Shown here piece by piece: positions 52,511 to 61,800 of a stretch of 64,000 bases of DNA. Positions within the stretch are counted from its first letter, which is position 1. Each line of letters opens with the position of its first letter. The notes beneath the pieces were generated by a model that did no database searches, was not told where the DNA came from, and worked only from the letters and a program-made list of their open reading frames with translations. Location of the stretch: assembly GCF_029688925.1 (NCBI RefSeq), contig NZ_JARUKY010000001.1:248001-312000 (forward strand), read 5' to 3'. A program made the translations under genes and the position numbers. The stretch comes from Evansella sp. AB-P1. Lineage in GTDB: Bacteria > Bacillota > Bacilli > Bacillales > Salisediminibacteriaceae.

Positions 52511-54052
52511 GTGGAAAAATTTCGTCAAAGCATGTACGACTTAATCGTTGAAACATCGACAAACCTACCATACGATGTGCGACGTGCAATCCGTGAAGCA
52601 AAGGAAAAAGAAAATGCAGGGACTAGAGCAGCGTTGTCTCTCTCAACAATCACTAAAAATATTGATATGGCAGATGATAATGTATTACCTATTTGCCAAG
52701 ATACAGGAATGCTAACATTTGAAATTAAAGTTCCAGTTGGTACGAACCAGCTTGAAATGGAAAAGAAAATATATGAAGCTATTCGCCAGGCAACAAAGGA
52801 TGGAAAACTTCGACCAAACTCTGTAGATTCTTTAACAGGTGAAAATAGTGGAGATAATATTGGACCAGGGACACCAATCGTACATTTCCATCAATGGGAA
52901 GAGGATTACATTGACGCACGATTGATTGTTAAAGGTGGCGGCTGTGAGAACAAAAATATTCAATATAGTCTTCCAATGGAAATTGAAGGATTAGGCAGAG
53001 CTGGAAGAGATCTTGATGGTATTCGTAAATGTATTCTTCATTCTGTCTATCAAGCTCAAGGTCAGGGCTGTAGTGCAGGATTTATAGGAGTAGGAATAGG
53101 TGGAGACCGCATTTCTGGTTATGAGCTTGCAAAAAAACAGCTTTTTAGAGAAGTAAGTGACATAAACGAAAATGAAAAATTAGCTCAATTAGAAGATTAT
53201 ATATTAGAAAAGGGTAATACCTTAGGAATTGGAACGATGGGCTTTGGTGGAGAAGCAACACTGTTAGGTTGTAAAATTGGTGTAATGAACCGTTTACCCG
53301 CAAGCTTTTTCGTATCCGTTGCTTATAATTGTTGGGCATTCCGTCGCTTAGGTGTAACGTTAGACCCTAGATCAGGGGATATTCAACAGTGGTTATATAA
53401 AGAGGGAGAAAAAATTAGCTTTAAGGAAGATAAGGACGAGGCTGCCTCTACAGAACAAAAAGAGGAAGCACGCGAAGTTGTGCTACAAGCCCCAATCACA
53501 GAAGAACAAATTCGTGATTTAAAAGTTGGGGACGTTGTCGTTATTAATGGTGACCTTCACACTGGTCGTGATGCCATACATCATCATCTAATGGATCACG
53601 ATGCACCGATCGATCTCAATGGACAAATTATTTACCACTGTGGTCCCGTTATGCTGAAGGATAAAGAAGGCCAATGGCATGTTAAAGCAGCAGGTCCTAC
53701 AACGAGTATTCGAGAAGAGCCTTACCAAGGGGATATTATGAAAAAGTTTGGTATTCGTGCCGTAATAGGTAAAGGTGGTATGGGACCAAAGACGTTGAAG
53801 GCCCTTGGGGAGCATGGCGGAGTCTATCTTAATGCTATTGGTGGAGCTGCCCAATATTATGCTGACTGTATTAAAAATGTTGAAGGTGTAGATCTGATGG
53901 AATTTGGAATTCCTGAAGCAATGTGGCATTTAAAAGTTGAAGGCTTTAGAGCTATCGTAACGATGGACTCACACGGGAATAGCCTACATCAGGATGTAGA
54001 CAAATCTTCTTTCGAACGATTACAAGATCATAAAGAGAAGGTATTTGCTTAA
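52511..54052 (+). CDS. Class I fumarate hydratase
   Basis: A 513-residue iron-sulfur fumarase of the FumA type (alpha and beta regions fused), converting fumarate and malate. Candidate [4Fe-4S] ligands are Cys in VLPICQDTGML, GQGCSAGFIG and AYNCWAFRRLG; NGDLHTGRDAIHH and TTSIREEPYQG are in the beta part, and IGKGGMGPKTLKALGEHGGV ends it. GTG at 52511 follows AGAGGAGTGTTGTCA. An upstream frame beginning with an SCNEKRKEEC stretch lacks a site. Class II fumarase is the usual Bacillus enzyme. Confidence 0.88.
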   Translation: MEKFRQSMYDLIVETSTNLPYDVRRAIREAKEKENAGTRAALSLSTITKNIDMADDNVLPICQDTGMLTFEIKVPVGTNQLEMEKKIYEAIRQATKDGKLRPNSVDSLTGENSGDNIGPGTPIVHFHQWEEDYIDARLIVKGGGCENKNIQYSLPMEIEGLGRAGRDLDGIRKCILHSVYQAQGQGCSAGFIGVGIGGDRISGYELAKKQLFREVSDINENEKLAQLEDYILEKGNTLGIGTMGFGGEATLLGCKIGVMNRLPASFFVSVAYNCWAFRRLGVTLDPRSGDIQQWLYKEGEKISFKEDKDEAASTEQKEEAREVVLQAPITEEQIRDLKVGDVVVINGDLHTGRDAIHHHLMDHDAPIDLNGQIIYHCGPVMLKDKEGQWHVKAAGPTTSIREEPYQGDIMKKFGIRAVIGKGGMGPKTLKALGEHGGVYLNAIGGAAQYYADCIKNVEGVDLMEFGIPEAMWHLKVEGFRAIVTMDSHGNSLHQDVDKSSFERLQDHKEKVFA

Positions 54053-54070
54053 TAGAGATGTGAATTTTGA

Positions 54071-54100
54071 GGGTGTCCTAGCAATCTAGGGCACCCTTTT
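54071..54100 (+). terminator. Rho-independent terminator
   Basis: GGGTGTCCTAG pairs with CTAGGGCACCC (one G-T pair), then TTTT. Confidence 0.85.
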
Positions 54101-54258
54101 GTATGAACAGAATAGGTAATAAATAATCGACAGTAGTAAAATATACCGTCTTTTACTATAAATATTAAAATAAAAACAATAAATATAATGTTAACTCTTG
54201 CTAGAATTTTATATAATTAATTGAATAGAAAAAAATTCTAAAGAAGGTGGTGAATGAA

Positions 54259-54648
54259 GTGCAAAAATACATTTCACATTTTTGCAGAGTTATCTTAGGG
54301 GTAATTTTTTTAGGTGCTGGAATCAATGGCTATTTTGTTATTTTTGACTTAGAGCCATTTATAGCCACTAGTCCAGAAGCAATGGCCTTATTTGAATTTG
54401 AATATTTGTTAGTATTTGAAAAAACATTAGAAGTCCTCTGTGGAATCTTATTACTACTAAATAGATTTGTTCCTTTAGCACTTGCAATTCTAGCACCTAT
54501 TGTAGCAAACATATTATTACTACACGTATTCCTCGATCATTCCTTATTACCATTAGCAATTTTATTAGTAGTCCTACATGGATATTTATTATTTTATTAT
54601 GGAGAAAACTTCAAAAGTATTTTTGAGAAAAAACCTTCACCAATGTAG
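54259..54648 (+). CDS. DoxX-like small membrane protein
   Basis: A 129-residue membrane protein with four hydrophobic segments and the ILGVIFLGAGINGYF start, FEKTLEVLCGILLLLNRFVP middle and a final helix before a basic tail, similar to DoxX-type proteins. GTG at 54259 follows AAGAAGGTGG at eight bases; earlier GTGs lie inside that site. Function unknown. Confidence 0.68.
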   Translation: MQKYISHFCRVILGVIFLGAGINGYFVIFDLEPFIATSPEAMALFEFEYLLVFEKTLEVLCGILLLLNRFVPLALAILAPIVANILLLHVFLDHSLLPLAILLVVLHGYLLFYYGENFKSIFEKKPSPM

Positions 54649-54846
54649 GTTTATGAATGGGATGAAAGGTCAGATGTTATTTTTGTTAAAGATGCAATCC
54701 TTAAAAAATATATTTTTACACAAGAATTATTATTTATAAATACAACGATCTCCTCATATTTTAACTATAAATACAAAACCTATAAAAGCGAATACTGGAA
54801 CTTGTTAAAAGTGTTCCAGAAAAAAATATATGAGGTGTTGATTGAA

Positions 54847-55305
54847 ATGAAGCATCTAATGGCGTTATTTATTAAGTTTGGGATTGTTTCCGTTGTTACT
54901 TTATCTGTTTTGTCACTTTTTGAAGTCTCTGTTATGTGGATTTTATTTGTAACCTTAATCGTGATCATACCGGCTTATTTTATTGGTGATTTGTTTATTT
55001 ACCCTCGATTTGGCTCTCTTGCTGCTGCCATTGGTGATCTTGGATTGTATACTATTTCACTGTGGGTGATCTTATTTTCATTTGTAGATCGGTCAGCTAC
55101 GAGTTTTTTTAATGCATTCTTTGCATCTATTTTTATAACCTTTGTAGAAGCACTGTATCATGAGTTTTACATTAATCGTATGTTAAACCTGAAGCGAGTA
55201 CAATGGAAGCCACAGCTTCAATTAAGAACAGAGTATGCAGAGGAAATTGATCCGAAATCAGCAGTAGATAATGAGAGAAAAAGGAATCAAGGCGATAAAA
55301 AATAA
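54847..55305 (+). CDS. yndM: YndM family membrane protein (DUF2512)
   Basis: A 152-residue membrane protein. Four hydrophobic segments lie between LMALFIKFGIVSVVTLSVLS and FVEALYHEFYINRML, with DLFIYPRFGSLAAAIGDLGL between, the DUF2512/YndM pattern. ATG at 54847 is chosen from GAGGTGTTGATTGAA. A charged tail (DPKSAVDNERKRNQGDKK) follows the last helix. Function unknown. Confidence 0.8.
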   Translation: MKHLMALFIKFGIVSVVTLSVLSLFEVSVMWILFVTLIVIIPAYFIGDLFIYPRFGSLAAAIGDLGLYTISLWVILFSFVDRSATSFFNAFFASIFITFVEALYHEFYINRMLNLKRVQWKPQLQLRTEYAEEIDPKSAVDNERKRNQGDKK

Positions 55306-55466
55306 ATGCTATAGAAAATAATAAATAGTCATTTCTTATGCACTGAAGCATATATTATGTCTATATAGTCCTTCTATCTAATGACATTTAATTAGGTCGG
55401 ATTAATTGACATTAAATTAAATACGTTGTAGATTTATAACAACTAAAAATTATAATTTTTCATTTT

Positions 55467-55580
55467 CTTATCCAGAGAGGTGGAGGGACTGGCCCAACGA
55501 AGCCTCGGCAACAGGTATATGCCTTTTTATATACACTGTGCCAAATCCAGCAAGCAGAGGAATGCTTGAAAGATAAGGAG
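55467..55580 (+). ncRNA. SAM-I riboswitch (S-box aptamer)
   Basis: The sequence follows the S-box pattern: CTTATCCAGAGAGGTGGAGG, GACTGGCCC, GAAGCC-TCGGCAACAGG, TGTGCCAAATCC, GCAAGC...GCTTGAAAGATAAGGAG. The first and last segments pair. It normally shuts off methionine or cysteine synthesis or transport genes when SAM is plentiful. No such gene is adjacent: the next frame is an FbpA-like protein 268 bases later. Confidence 0.9.
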
Positions 55581-55598
55581 AGTACGCATGTGTATGTT

Positions 55599-55635
55599 TA
55601 AAAACCTCTTCTTATCAGAAGCGGTTTTTATTTAT
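55599..55635 (+). terminator. S-box expression platform terminator
   Basis: AAAAACC and GGTTTTT flank CTTC/GAAG in the 3' part of the riboswitch, then a T-rich run. The left arm overlaps the region that could pair as antiterminator. Confidence 0.7.
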
Positions 55636-55848
55636 TATACAAGGATAGTTAGGTAATCTCACAAGAATCTAAATGAACAAAATCATAGTATTAACTGTAA
55701 ATAAAATCGCAACAAGGTTGTAAATGAGACATTTGGAGGTGAAGGTCAACTAAAACACTGTTGATGTATTTGTTTGAGGACTGATGGAACATGGGGAATA
55801 GTCTCTGTGACAGAGGGATGTAAATATTTAATATGGGAGGGATGATAA

Positions 55849-56010
55849 ATGTCAAAAATGATTCAAGATGCTATTAAATTAAAAAGAAAGTATTTAATCA
55901 ATCAATTATTACAGCTTGGAACATATAAAAAAGATGATCAACACCTTTATGAATTGACACTATCTCAGCTTGAGGAAGAAATAAAAGCTATAGATGAACA
56001 AAAGGTTTAA
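55849..56010 (+). CDS. FbpA-like small protein (53 aa)
   Basis: A 53-residue helical protein beginning MSKMIQDAIKLKRKYLINQL and containing LYELTLSQLEEEIKAID. The LYELTLSELE signature is that of Fur-regulated basic protein FbpA. ATG follows GGGAGGGATGATAA. It stands 268 bases after an S-box riboswitch with no other gene between, so its control by that switch cannot be excluded. No Fur box was seen. Terminator at 56014-56055 follows. Confidence 0.72.
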   Translation: MSKMIQDAIKLKRKYLINQLLQLGTYKKDDQHLYELTLSQLEEEIKAIDEQKV

Positions 56011-56013
56011 TGC

Positions 56014-56055
56014 AAAAAACTCGATTTCTCTATTTAAATAGAGGATCGAGTTTTT
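56014..56055. terminator. Bidirectional terminator, long stem
   Basis: AAAAAACTCGAT pairs with ATCGAGTTTTT, with inner CTCTATTT/AAATAGAG also paired. It serves the FbpA-like gene and the convergent DUF3888-like gene. Confidence 0.85.
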
Positions 56056-56073
56056 CCTATTATAGATACTAAA

Positions 56074-56454
56074 TTAATTAGTTGCTGAGTGTTCGAAGGA
56101 TTTGACTGCTACATTATCTGGTTTAACATTTAATTTTAAAGTAACTTTTCCAAGTGAACTTTTCGTTTTTTCATCAAATGGAAAAACCTCTAATGTGACA
56201 TCGAACTCATAAGTACGATCTACGTTTTCCCATGAGTAGTGTCGGATTTGTTCTACTTCAACAATTTCTACTTCAGATAAATTAAATTGAACCTGATTTT
56301 CAAAATTGTTATTTAAACTTTCATTAATATAAGGAGAAAGATTTTTTAGGAAAGCATCAGAAAGTGGATCAGCACCTTTGGCTACTGAATATGTATGAAT
56401 GTTTAATAATAGGAAAATTTGAATCAGGAATGATACGGTAACTATTTTTTTCAT
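56074..56454 (-). CDS. DUF3888-like exported protein
   Basis: A 126-residue exported protein. ATG at 56454 after GGTGATGCAT gives a signal peptide (MKKIVTVSFLIQIFLLLNIH) ending near VAKG. The mature part, DAFLKNLSPYINESLNNNFE, and beta strands ending with VTLKLNVKPDNVAVKSF resemble DUF3888 proteins. Function unknown. Assignment is tentative. Confidence 0.6.
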   Translation of the reverse strand: MKKIVTVSFLIQIFLLLNIHTYSVAKGADPLSDAFLKNLSPYINESLNNNFENQVQFNLSEVEIVEVEQIRHYSWENVDRTYEFDVTLEVFPFDEKTKSSLGKVTLKLNVKPDNVAVKSFEHSATN

Positions 56455-56553
56455 ATGCATCACCATGTGTTGTTTGTTTTGTATTAGTGTTGGATGAATA
56501 AACGAAAAATAAACATAGTTATAGATGATTGGAATTTTAATGGAATATAGTTT

Positions 56554-57090
56554 CTACTTTGTATAGCGATTTGCATACGTGCTTGCCACAAATGATTCAG
56601 GCTTAATTTTAGGCTCAAGCCCCATTGATTCGATTCTAGAAACCATTTCTCTTACATACATCCTCGTTTTGTTTTGACTTCTACAGCCAATGTCAATGTG
56701 TCCTTCAATTGTAAAAGTAGCCCCTTTATACACATGTGGTAATACAAGGTTAATTAATGTTTCTTTCCTTTCATCTGTAAACATGGACGCGATTTCTTCA
56801 GTTAACGAGGTTTCATATGAAATTTTTTCATGAAGATTATTAATCTGTCTTGGAATAGAAACCTTTCTTAAACATGCCCAAGCACCTTTTCGTTCCCTTT
56901 GAATGACGATTCCAGTCACAAATCGTGTATAAGTAGCGTGTACTTGACTATCTGTTCCAAACATTAACCGGTAATTTCCCTTTGGATCTTTTTTCATAAA
57001 TTGAACAATTCGTTCAAATACCTCTTCAAATGTCATATTCTTTTCCTTTAAATTTTCAAATGAATAATTTAGAGCCTGTAACTTTTTCAT
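56554..57090 (-). CDS. ykuK: YkuK family RNase H-like protein
   Basis: A 178-residue protein of the YkuK family (DUF458), an RNase H-like fold. NYRLMFGTDSQVHATYTRFV opens the core, IPRQINNLHEKISYETSLTE and FTIEGHIDIG follow, and the segment ends MGLEPKIKPESFVASTYANR. The Asp in FGTDSQ and Asp in HIDIG would be candidates for metal binding. ATG follows AAAGAGGTAGGTGTAGCTTT. Function unknown; Bacillus copies are not essential. Confidence 0.82.
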   Translation of the reverse strand: MKKLQALNYSFENLKEKNMTFEEVFERIVQFMKKDPKGNYRLMFGTDSQVHATYTRFVTGIVIQRERKGAWACLRKVSIPRQINNLHEKISYETSLTEEIASMFTDERKETLINLVLPHVYKGATFTIEGHIDIGCRSQNKTRMYVREMVSRIESMGLEPKIKPESFVASTYANRYTK

Positions 57091-57670
57091 AAAGCTACAC
57101 CTACCTCTTTCCTTTCTAGTTAAATTTAGGATGGATAAAAACTGAAATTTTAAACCACTTTTTTATTGAAATATAAAAACACTTTAATTGTGCTTCTACT
57201 TTTTACACTGATTACTCTTTATAAACTGTTACTTCATCATATGTTTGCAGAAACAAGTTAGTGAAGGATAAAACTCGTACAATTAATTAGTGCAGGATTA
57301 ACTTGCTTTTTCCTATTAAATAAAATGAATGTGTTTCACTTGATCTATCTATATGCACCTATATATAGATTATTAAACAAGGTTTAATGGGGGTTAGTCC
57401 ATTGTAAATGGAAATAGAATTAGCGTTGTTAGTGTTTTATAAGGGGGGGCTTACATAATACTTTCCCAAACTCATTCAAGCTCTCGAAGTGAACCGAGTT
57501 CAAATATGCAGATTTTAGATGTATAAAAACTAAGTCATATCAAGATAGCCTAATTTTATTTTTTCGTCATCTTGAAACAAATGACATTACAAGAACGTCT
57601 ATATAGGGAGAGGTGAGAATGATAGTAAATACATAAATAAAAAATGAATTTAAGAGGGGAGAATATTACA
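57091..57670. other. Long intergenic region, about 580 bp
   Basis: Divergent control region between ykuK and the PstS-like gene. ATCTATCTATATGCACCTATATATAGAT near 57343-57370 is an imperfect inverted repeat. CAAGCTCTCGAAGTGAACCG near 57478 is unmatched elsewhere. I see no supportable gene or riboswitch. Confidence 0.5.
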
Positions 57671-58837
57671 ATGAAGCTAGGTTTCGGTTATAAAATATTT
57701 TTAAGTATAGCACTTCTGTTCTTATTTGTGATTTTTGGTTTTATTGGTTCTGCTTTTACGCTACTCGTATGGGGACAGCCATTTTTAAATATCTTACTCA
57801 TCATTCTTCTTGTAGCTATTTATATCTTTTTTATATTAGGTATATTCAAATTGATAAAACCGAAGCCATTAAAAATCGCCATTATTAGTTTTTTTTCAGT
57901 CTTTCTTGTTGTTTTTATTAGTTTTCAGATAAAAGAAGCTCATGAAGCAAACTTAGCCACTGTAAACGATCAAGGGGTCAATTTGTATGAATATCAGCCC
58001 TTTAAGGAGGATACAAAATCAGTTTCATTAGAAGAATCGTCATTTTCAATTACTGACAACATCCCAATATTAGACGGTGCTACTGCTTTATATCCTGTGT
58101 ATGCAGCCTTTGCCCAAGCTACTTATCCAGAACGAGATTATGATGTGTATCATAGTGAGATAATATCTAGTACGACTCCTGAAGCCTATAAAAGGCTGAT
58201 GAATGGAGATGCTGACATTATTTTTGCAGCAGGGCCATCTCAACGACAATTGCAGGAGGCCGAAAGAGCAGGGGTAGAGCTTGAATTAACTCCAATAGGT
58301 AGAGAAGCATTTGTTTTTTTTGTAAATGAAAGAAACCCAGTAGATTCTCTGTCCATTGAACAAATTCAAAAGATTTATTCAGGAGAAATTACGAATTGGA
58401 GTGAGGTTGGTGGGAATAATGAAACCATTCGTCCCTTCCAAAGACCAAATGACAGTGGGAGTCAAACGGCACTAGAAAATTTAATGGGAGACATTCCATT
58501 AATGACTCCTCCTACAGAAGATATTGTTTCAGGAATGGGAGGGATCATTTCACAGACCTCTAGCTACCGTAACCATCGAAATGCTTTAGGCTATTCCTTC
58601 CGTTACTTTTCAACAGAAATGGTTCAAGAAGGGGAAATTAAACACCTTGCGGTTGATGAGGTGTATCCAGATAAAGAAGCGATTCGTAGTGATAAGTACC
58701 CGATTGCTGCTGAATTTTATGCAATTACTGCGGGCAGTGATAATCCTAATATTGCTGAGTTTATTGAATGGATTCTTTCTGAGCAGGGGCAGCGTATTAT
58801 TGAAAAAACGGGGTATGTACCGGTTAAGGAATTTTAG
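57671..58837 (+). CDS. PstS-like substrate-binding protein with N-terminal membrane domain
   Basis: A 388-residue protein. Residues about 1-90 form three hydrophobic segments, and the rest is a phosphate-type periplasmic-binding fold: ILDGATALYPVYAAFA, PEAYKRLMNGDADIIFAAGP, IYSGEITNWSEVGGNNETI and FQRPNDSGSQTALENLMG. The DGATALYP and GS-containing loops fit phosphate binding. ATG at 57671 follows GAGGGGAGAATATTAC. No PstCAB genes follow, so it may be a stand-alone sensor or ligand-binding membrane protein. Phosphate or arsenate are plausible ligands. Confidence 0.75.
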   Translation: MKLGFGYKIFLSIALLFLFVIFGFIGSAFTLLVWGQPFLNILLIILLVAIYIFFILGIFKLIKPKPLKIAIISFFSVFLVVFISFQIKEAHEANLATVNDQGVNLYEYQPFKEDTKSVSLEESSFSITDNIPILDGATALYPVYAAFAQATYPERDYDVYHSEIISSTTPEAYKRLMNGDADIIFAAGPSQRQLQEAERAGVELELTPIGREAFVFFVNERNPVDSLSIEQIQKIYSGEITNWSEVGGNNETIRPFQRPNDSGSQTALENLMGDIPLMTPPTEDIVSGMGGIISQTSSYRNHRNALGYSFRYFSTEMVQEGEIKHLAVDEVYPDKEAIRSDKYPIAAEFYAITAGSDNPNIAEFIEWILSEQGQRIIEKTGYVPVKEF

Positions 58838-59052
58838 ATCCTTGCATAAAGCATTTTAGAAAAATTGATATGCAAATGCTCTAAACTGTAGTAGAAATCA
58901 TTCGTAAACACATTATGTACAACCTTTTGAAATAAATGTTAAGAAAGAATATCCAATTAAGGGTATAAAAAAATTGTTTAATGTCCATATTAAGCAAGCA
59001 AGGTTATTTTGCAATAAACGTATTTGCTACACGCAAGGAGGAAATTGAAAAG

Positions 59053-59253
59053 ATGGAACATGGAAAAGTAAAATGGTTCAACAGTGAAAAAGGCTTTGGA
59101 TTTATTGAGAGAGATGGCGGTGACGACGTATTCGTTCACTTCTCCGCAATCCAAGGTGAAGGGTTCAAATCATTAGACGAAGGTCAAGAAGTTACGTTTG
59201 AAATTGAAGAAGGTCAACGTGGACCTCAAGCAACAAACGTAAATAAAGCATAA
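59053..59253 (+). CDS. csp: Cold shock protein, CspA family
   Basis: A 66-residue single-stranded nucleic acid-binding OB-fold protein. [20 protein letters not shown] carries RNP1, and [17 protein letters not shown]2, ending with a GPQATNV stretch. ATG at 59053 follows AAGGAGGAAATTGAAAAG. The long upstream in-frame segment is the untranslated leader. It aids RNA unfolding in growth and cold. Terminator at 59274-59298 follows. Confidence 0.95.
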   Translation: MEHGKVKWFNSEKGFGFIERDGGDDVFVHFSAIQGEGFKSLDEGQEVTFEIEEGQRGPQATNVNKA

Positions 59254-59273
59254 TAATGATAACTGAAGCCATA

Positions 59274-59303
59274 ACAGACTCTAATTTTTAGAGTCTGTTT
59301 TTA
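59274..59303 (+). terminator. Rho-independent terminator
   Basis: ACAGACTCTAA pairs with TTAGAGTCTGT and is followed by a T run. Confidence 0.85.
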
Positions 59304-59426
59304 TTTGCTTATAATCCGTCCCACCTTACTCTCAAAAAAAACAATTCCTCACGTATGAAATTTACGTAAATATAAAAACTAAGGAATAGGAATTGAATCA
59401 ATAAGGAGAAACGAAGGTGATCACAC

Positions 59427-60260
59427 ATGTTCAAAGTAAGGCATGTCCTATTAATAGCAAAAATAACCATCATTTTAGTTACGATCGCTTTTACATCAAG
59501 TATTACAATAACAACAGAAGCAACAGTCCACGGAGAATCACTAAGTAATAAAGAGCACCACTGGAGTTTTAACCCATCAAAAAACAATGAACCAGCATCA
59601 ACAGAACCCCTTTATGAACAACTGTTAGCAAAATATGGGGGCTATTATATTGGAGATACTTCAGAAAAAGAGCTATATTTAACATTCGATAACGGGTACG
59701 AAAATGGATACACAGCAAGCATACTAGATACCTTAAAAGAAAAAGGGGTTCCAGCAACCTTTTTTGTTACAGGACATTATTTAAAAAATGAACAAGAGCT
59801 AATAAATCGAATGGTAGAGGAAGGACATATAATTGGAAACCACTCTTACCATCATCCAAGCCTACCTGCAGTATCGGACGAACGACTTACAAAAGAATTA
59901 GAAAGCCTTCGTGAGCTATATGAGGAATTAACTGGCCGAACGGATATGCGCTATCTTCGACCACCAAGAGGGACATTTAGTGAACGTTCATTAGCTATGT
60001 CATCTCAATTAGGATACATTAATGTCTTCTGGTCCTTTGCCTATAAAGATTGGGAAAAAGACAACCAAAAGGGTGCACAATATGCATATGACAACATAAT
60101 GAAGCGGGTCCATCCAGGAGCCATAATGCTACTTCATTCCGTTTCGAGTGACAATGCTGAAGCACTTCCAAAGGTAATAGATGATCTTAAAGAGCAGGGT
60201 TACACATTCAAAAGCCTTGATGACTTAACGATTAATAAAGGCATTTTTGGAAAACAATAA
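59427..60260 (+). CDS. pdaA: PdaA-like polysaccharide deacetylase (muramic-delta-lactam formation)
   Basis: A 277-residue NodB-type deacetylase with an N-terminal signal. YLTFDNGYENGYT is the first motif; the Asn in place of the second Asp of TFDDG is a PdaA hallmark. HSYHHPSLP gives the metal His residues, RPPRGTFSERSL and LLHSVSSDN the further motifs. PdaA acts on cortex peptidoglycan in spores, forming muramic delta-lactam. ATG follows GAAGGTGATCACAC. Terminator follows. Confidence 0.88.
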   Translation: MFKVRHVLLIAKITIILVTIAFTSSITITTEATVHGESLSNKEHHWSFNPSKNNEPASTEPLYEQLLAKYGGYYIGDTSEKELYLTFDNGYENGYTASILDTLKEKGVPATFFVTGHYLKNEQELINRMVEEGHIIGNHSYHHPSLPAVSDERLTKELESLRELYEELTGRTDMRYLRPPRGTFSERSLAMSSQLGYINVFWSFAYKDWEKDNQKGAQYAYDNIMKRVHPGAIMLLHSVSSDNAEALPKVIDDLKEQGYTFKSLDDLTINKGIFGKQ

Positions 60261-60271
60261 GAGTCTTGAAT

Positions 60272-60318
60272 AAATGAAAAACCTCCTTGGGAATTAATAT
60301 AAGGAGGTTTTTTCATTT
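60272..60318. terminator. Bidirectional terminator
   Basis: AAATGAAAAACCTCCTT pairs with AAGGAGGTTTTTTCATTT, between pdaA and the convergent GAF gene. Confidence 0.88.
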
Positions 60319-60325
60319 ATTCAAT

Positions 60326-60691
60326 TTAGTTGGCGAAACCCATCTCTCCAATTGCCTCAGCAATTGTTTCTAGTGTTGTTACATCCGTTACATCAAAGGC
60401 AATGGCCTCACGAGTACGAACAACTAAAACACCTAAGTTATCCTGATCAGTTGTTTTAATAGGGAATTTTAACTCACTGTTTGATTCCCATGTTAAATCA
60501 TTTTCATCATCAGAAGAAGCCATAAGACGAACCTCTGAAACGTTTTCGTAAAAATAAATACCTGCCCAATGAATGTACGGTACTTGCTCTACTAAGCTAT
60601 TAACCGTTTTCTCTAAAATTTCCTGCAGGTTTTTCTTTTTATATACCTCAGCCATAATTTGTAGTGAGGCTACATCAGTTGGAATTGACAC
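60326..60691 (-). CDS. GAF domain protein (121 aa)
   Basis: A single GAF domain, 121 residues. ASLQIMAEVYKKKNLQEIL and HWAGIYFYENVSEVRLMASS open it; NLGVLVVRTREAIAFDVTDV ends it. It lacks the Cys residues of free methionine-R-sulfoxide reductases, so it is probably a ligand-binding or structural GAF. GTG follows AAAGGGAGAGATGGATT. Ligand unknown. Confidence 0.75.
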   Translation of the reverse strand: MSIPTDVASLQIMAEVYKKKNLQEILEKTVNSLVEQVPYIHWAGIYFYENVSEVRLMASSDDENDLTWESNSELKFPIKTTDQDNLGVLVVRTREAIAFDVTDVTTLETIAEAIGEMGFAN

Positions 60692-60817
60692 AATCCATCT
60701 CTCCCTTTATAAAATCTCGCAAATCTATTCTAACAAAGGTCAATGAAAAAAGGGTATGCCAAGTTAAGGAAGAAAAAGAATTATGATAAAATATGGTCAA
60801 AGAAAGGCGGTGTACCT

Positions 60818-61696
60818 ATGGATAGACAGATTTCAGTAAAGGGACCTTATAATTTTTTCCAAGCATTAAAACGATTAAAGATTGATCCCTTAAACGACAT
60901 TGATTTTGAAAAACAGGCCATAAAGATACCACTTATAATTAACGAAAAACCGGTTGTTGTTCGATTACAGCAAATTGGAACAGTTGAAGCTCCAATTTTT
61001 CGTATAGTGACGTTTACGAATATAGAGAAAGCGGAAGAGGCGGAAGTATTCTGTCAATTAGAACGGATCTTTCATTGGGACGTTCCATTAGAAGATGTGT
61101 ATCACTATTTTAAAGAAACGGACTTGGGAGCACTTTTTGAACGATACCGGGGCACACCATTCGTCTGTGATTTTAACCTTTATGGCAGTTTAATGAAAAC
61201 GATTATTCATCAGCAGCTCAATATGGCATTTGCTTACGAATTGTCGAAGCGATTTGTTATGAATTTCGGTCAGGAAATAGATGGTGTATGGTTTTACCCT
61301 TCACCGGAAACTGTTAGTAAGCTTAAAGTGGAGGAGTTACGGGAGCTACAATTTAGTCAGAGGAAGGCAGAGTATGTTATTGATACATCAAAGCTAATTG
61401 CCAACAACCAGCTTCATTTAGATAGCATGAGAACTTTAGAAGATGAGGAAGTAATTGAAAAACTAGTAGCTATCCGAGGAATTGGACGGTGGACGGCAGA
61501 ATGCTTTCTCATGTTTGGCCTAGGGCGAATGGATTTGTTTCCTATTCAGGATATTGGTATTCAAAACGGACTGAAAAAATACTTTCAATTGAACATAAAG
61601 CCAACAAAGGAGGACATGCTACAGAAATCGGAAGCATGGAAGCCATATCGAACCTATACTTCTCTATATTTATGGGAAAGCATTGAAACAGACTAA
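60818..61696 (+). CDS. DNA-3-methyladenine glycosylase, AlkA-like
   Basis: A 292-residue HhH-GPD DNA glycosylase that removes alkylated bases. LVAIRGIGRWTAECFLMFGL is the helix-hairpin-helix, and catalytic Asp is in LFPIQDIGIQNG. The N-terminal half is the AlkA_N-like domain, with FERYRGTPFVCDFNLYGSLM and IHQQLNMAFAYELSKRF at its border. ATG at 60818 follows AAAGGCGGTGTACCT; an earlier in-frame start at 60743 lacks a site. Monocistronic. Confidence 0.85.
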   Translation: MDRQISVKGPYNFFQALKRLKIDPLNDIDFEKQAIKIPLIINEKPVVVRLQQIGTVEAPIFRIVTFTNIEKAEEAEVFCQLERIFHWDVPLEDVYHYFKETDLGALFERYRGTPFVCDFNLYGSLMKTIIHQQLNMAFAYELSKRFVMNFGQEIDGVWFYPSPETVSKLKVEELRELQFSQRKAEYVIDTSKLIANNQLHLDSMRTLEDEEVIEKLVAIRGIGRWTAECFLMFGLGRMDLFPIQDIGIQNGLKKYFQLNIKPTKEDMLQKSEAWKPYRTYTSLYLWESIETD

Positions 61697-61800
61697 ATAT
61701 AACTATAGTGGTAATAGTCCCCATTTACTTGAATAATTGTCAAGCTTTTGAATTAACCTAACTCTATAACATATAGGCTGCAAGTTAAGTGGGGATATGA

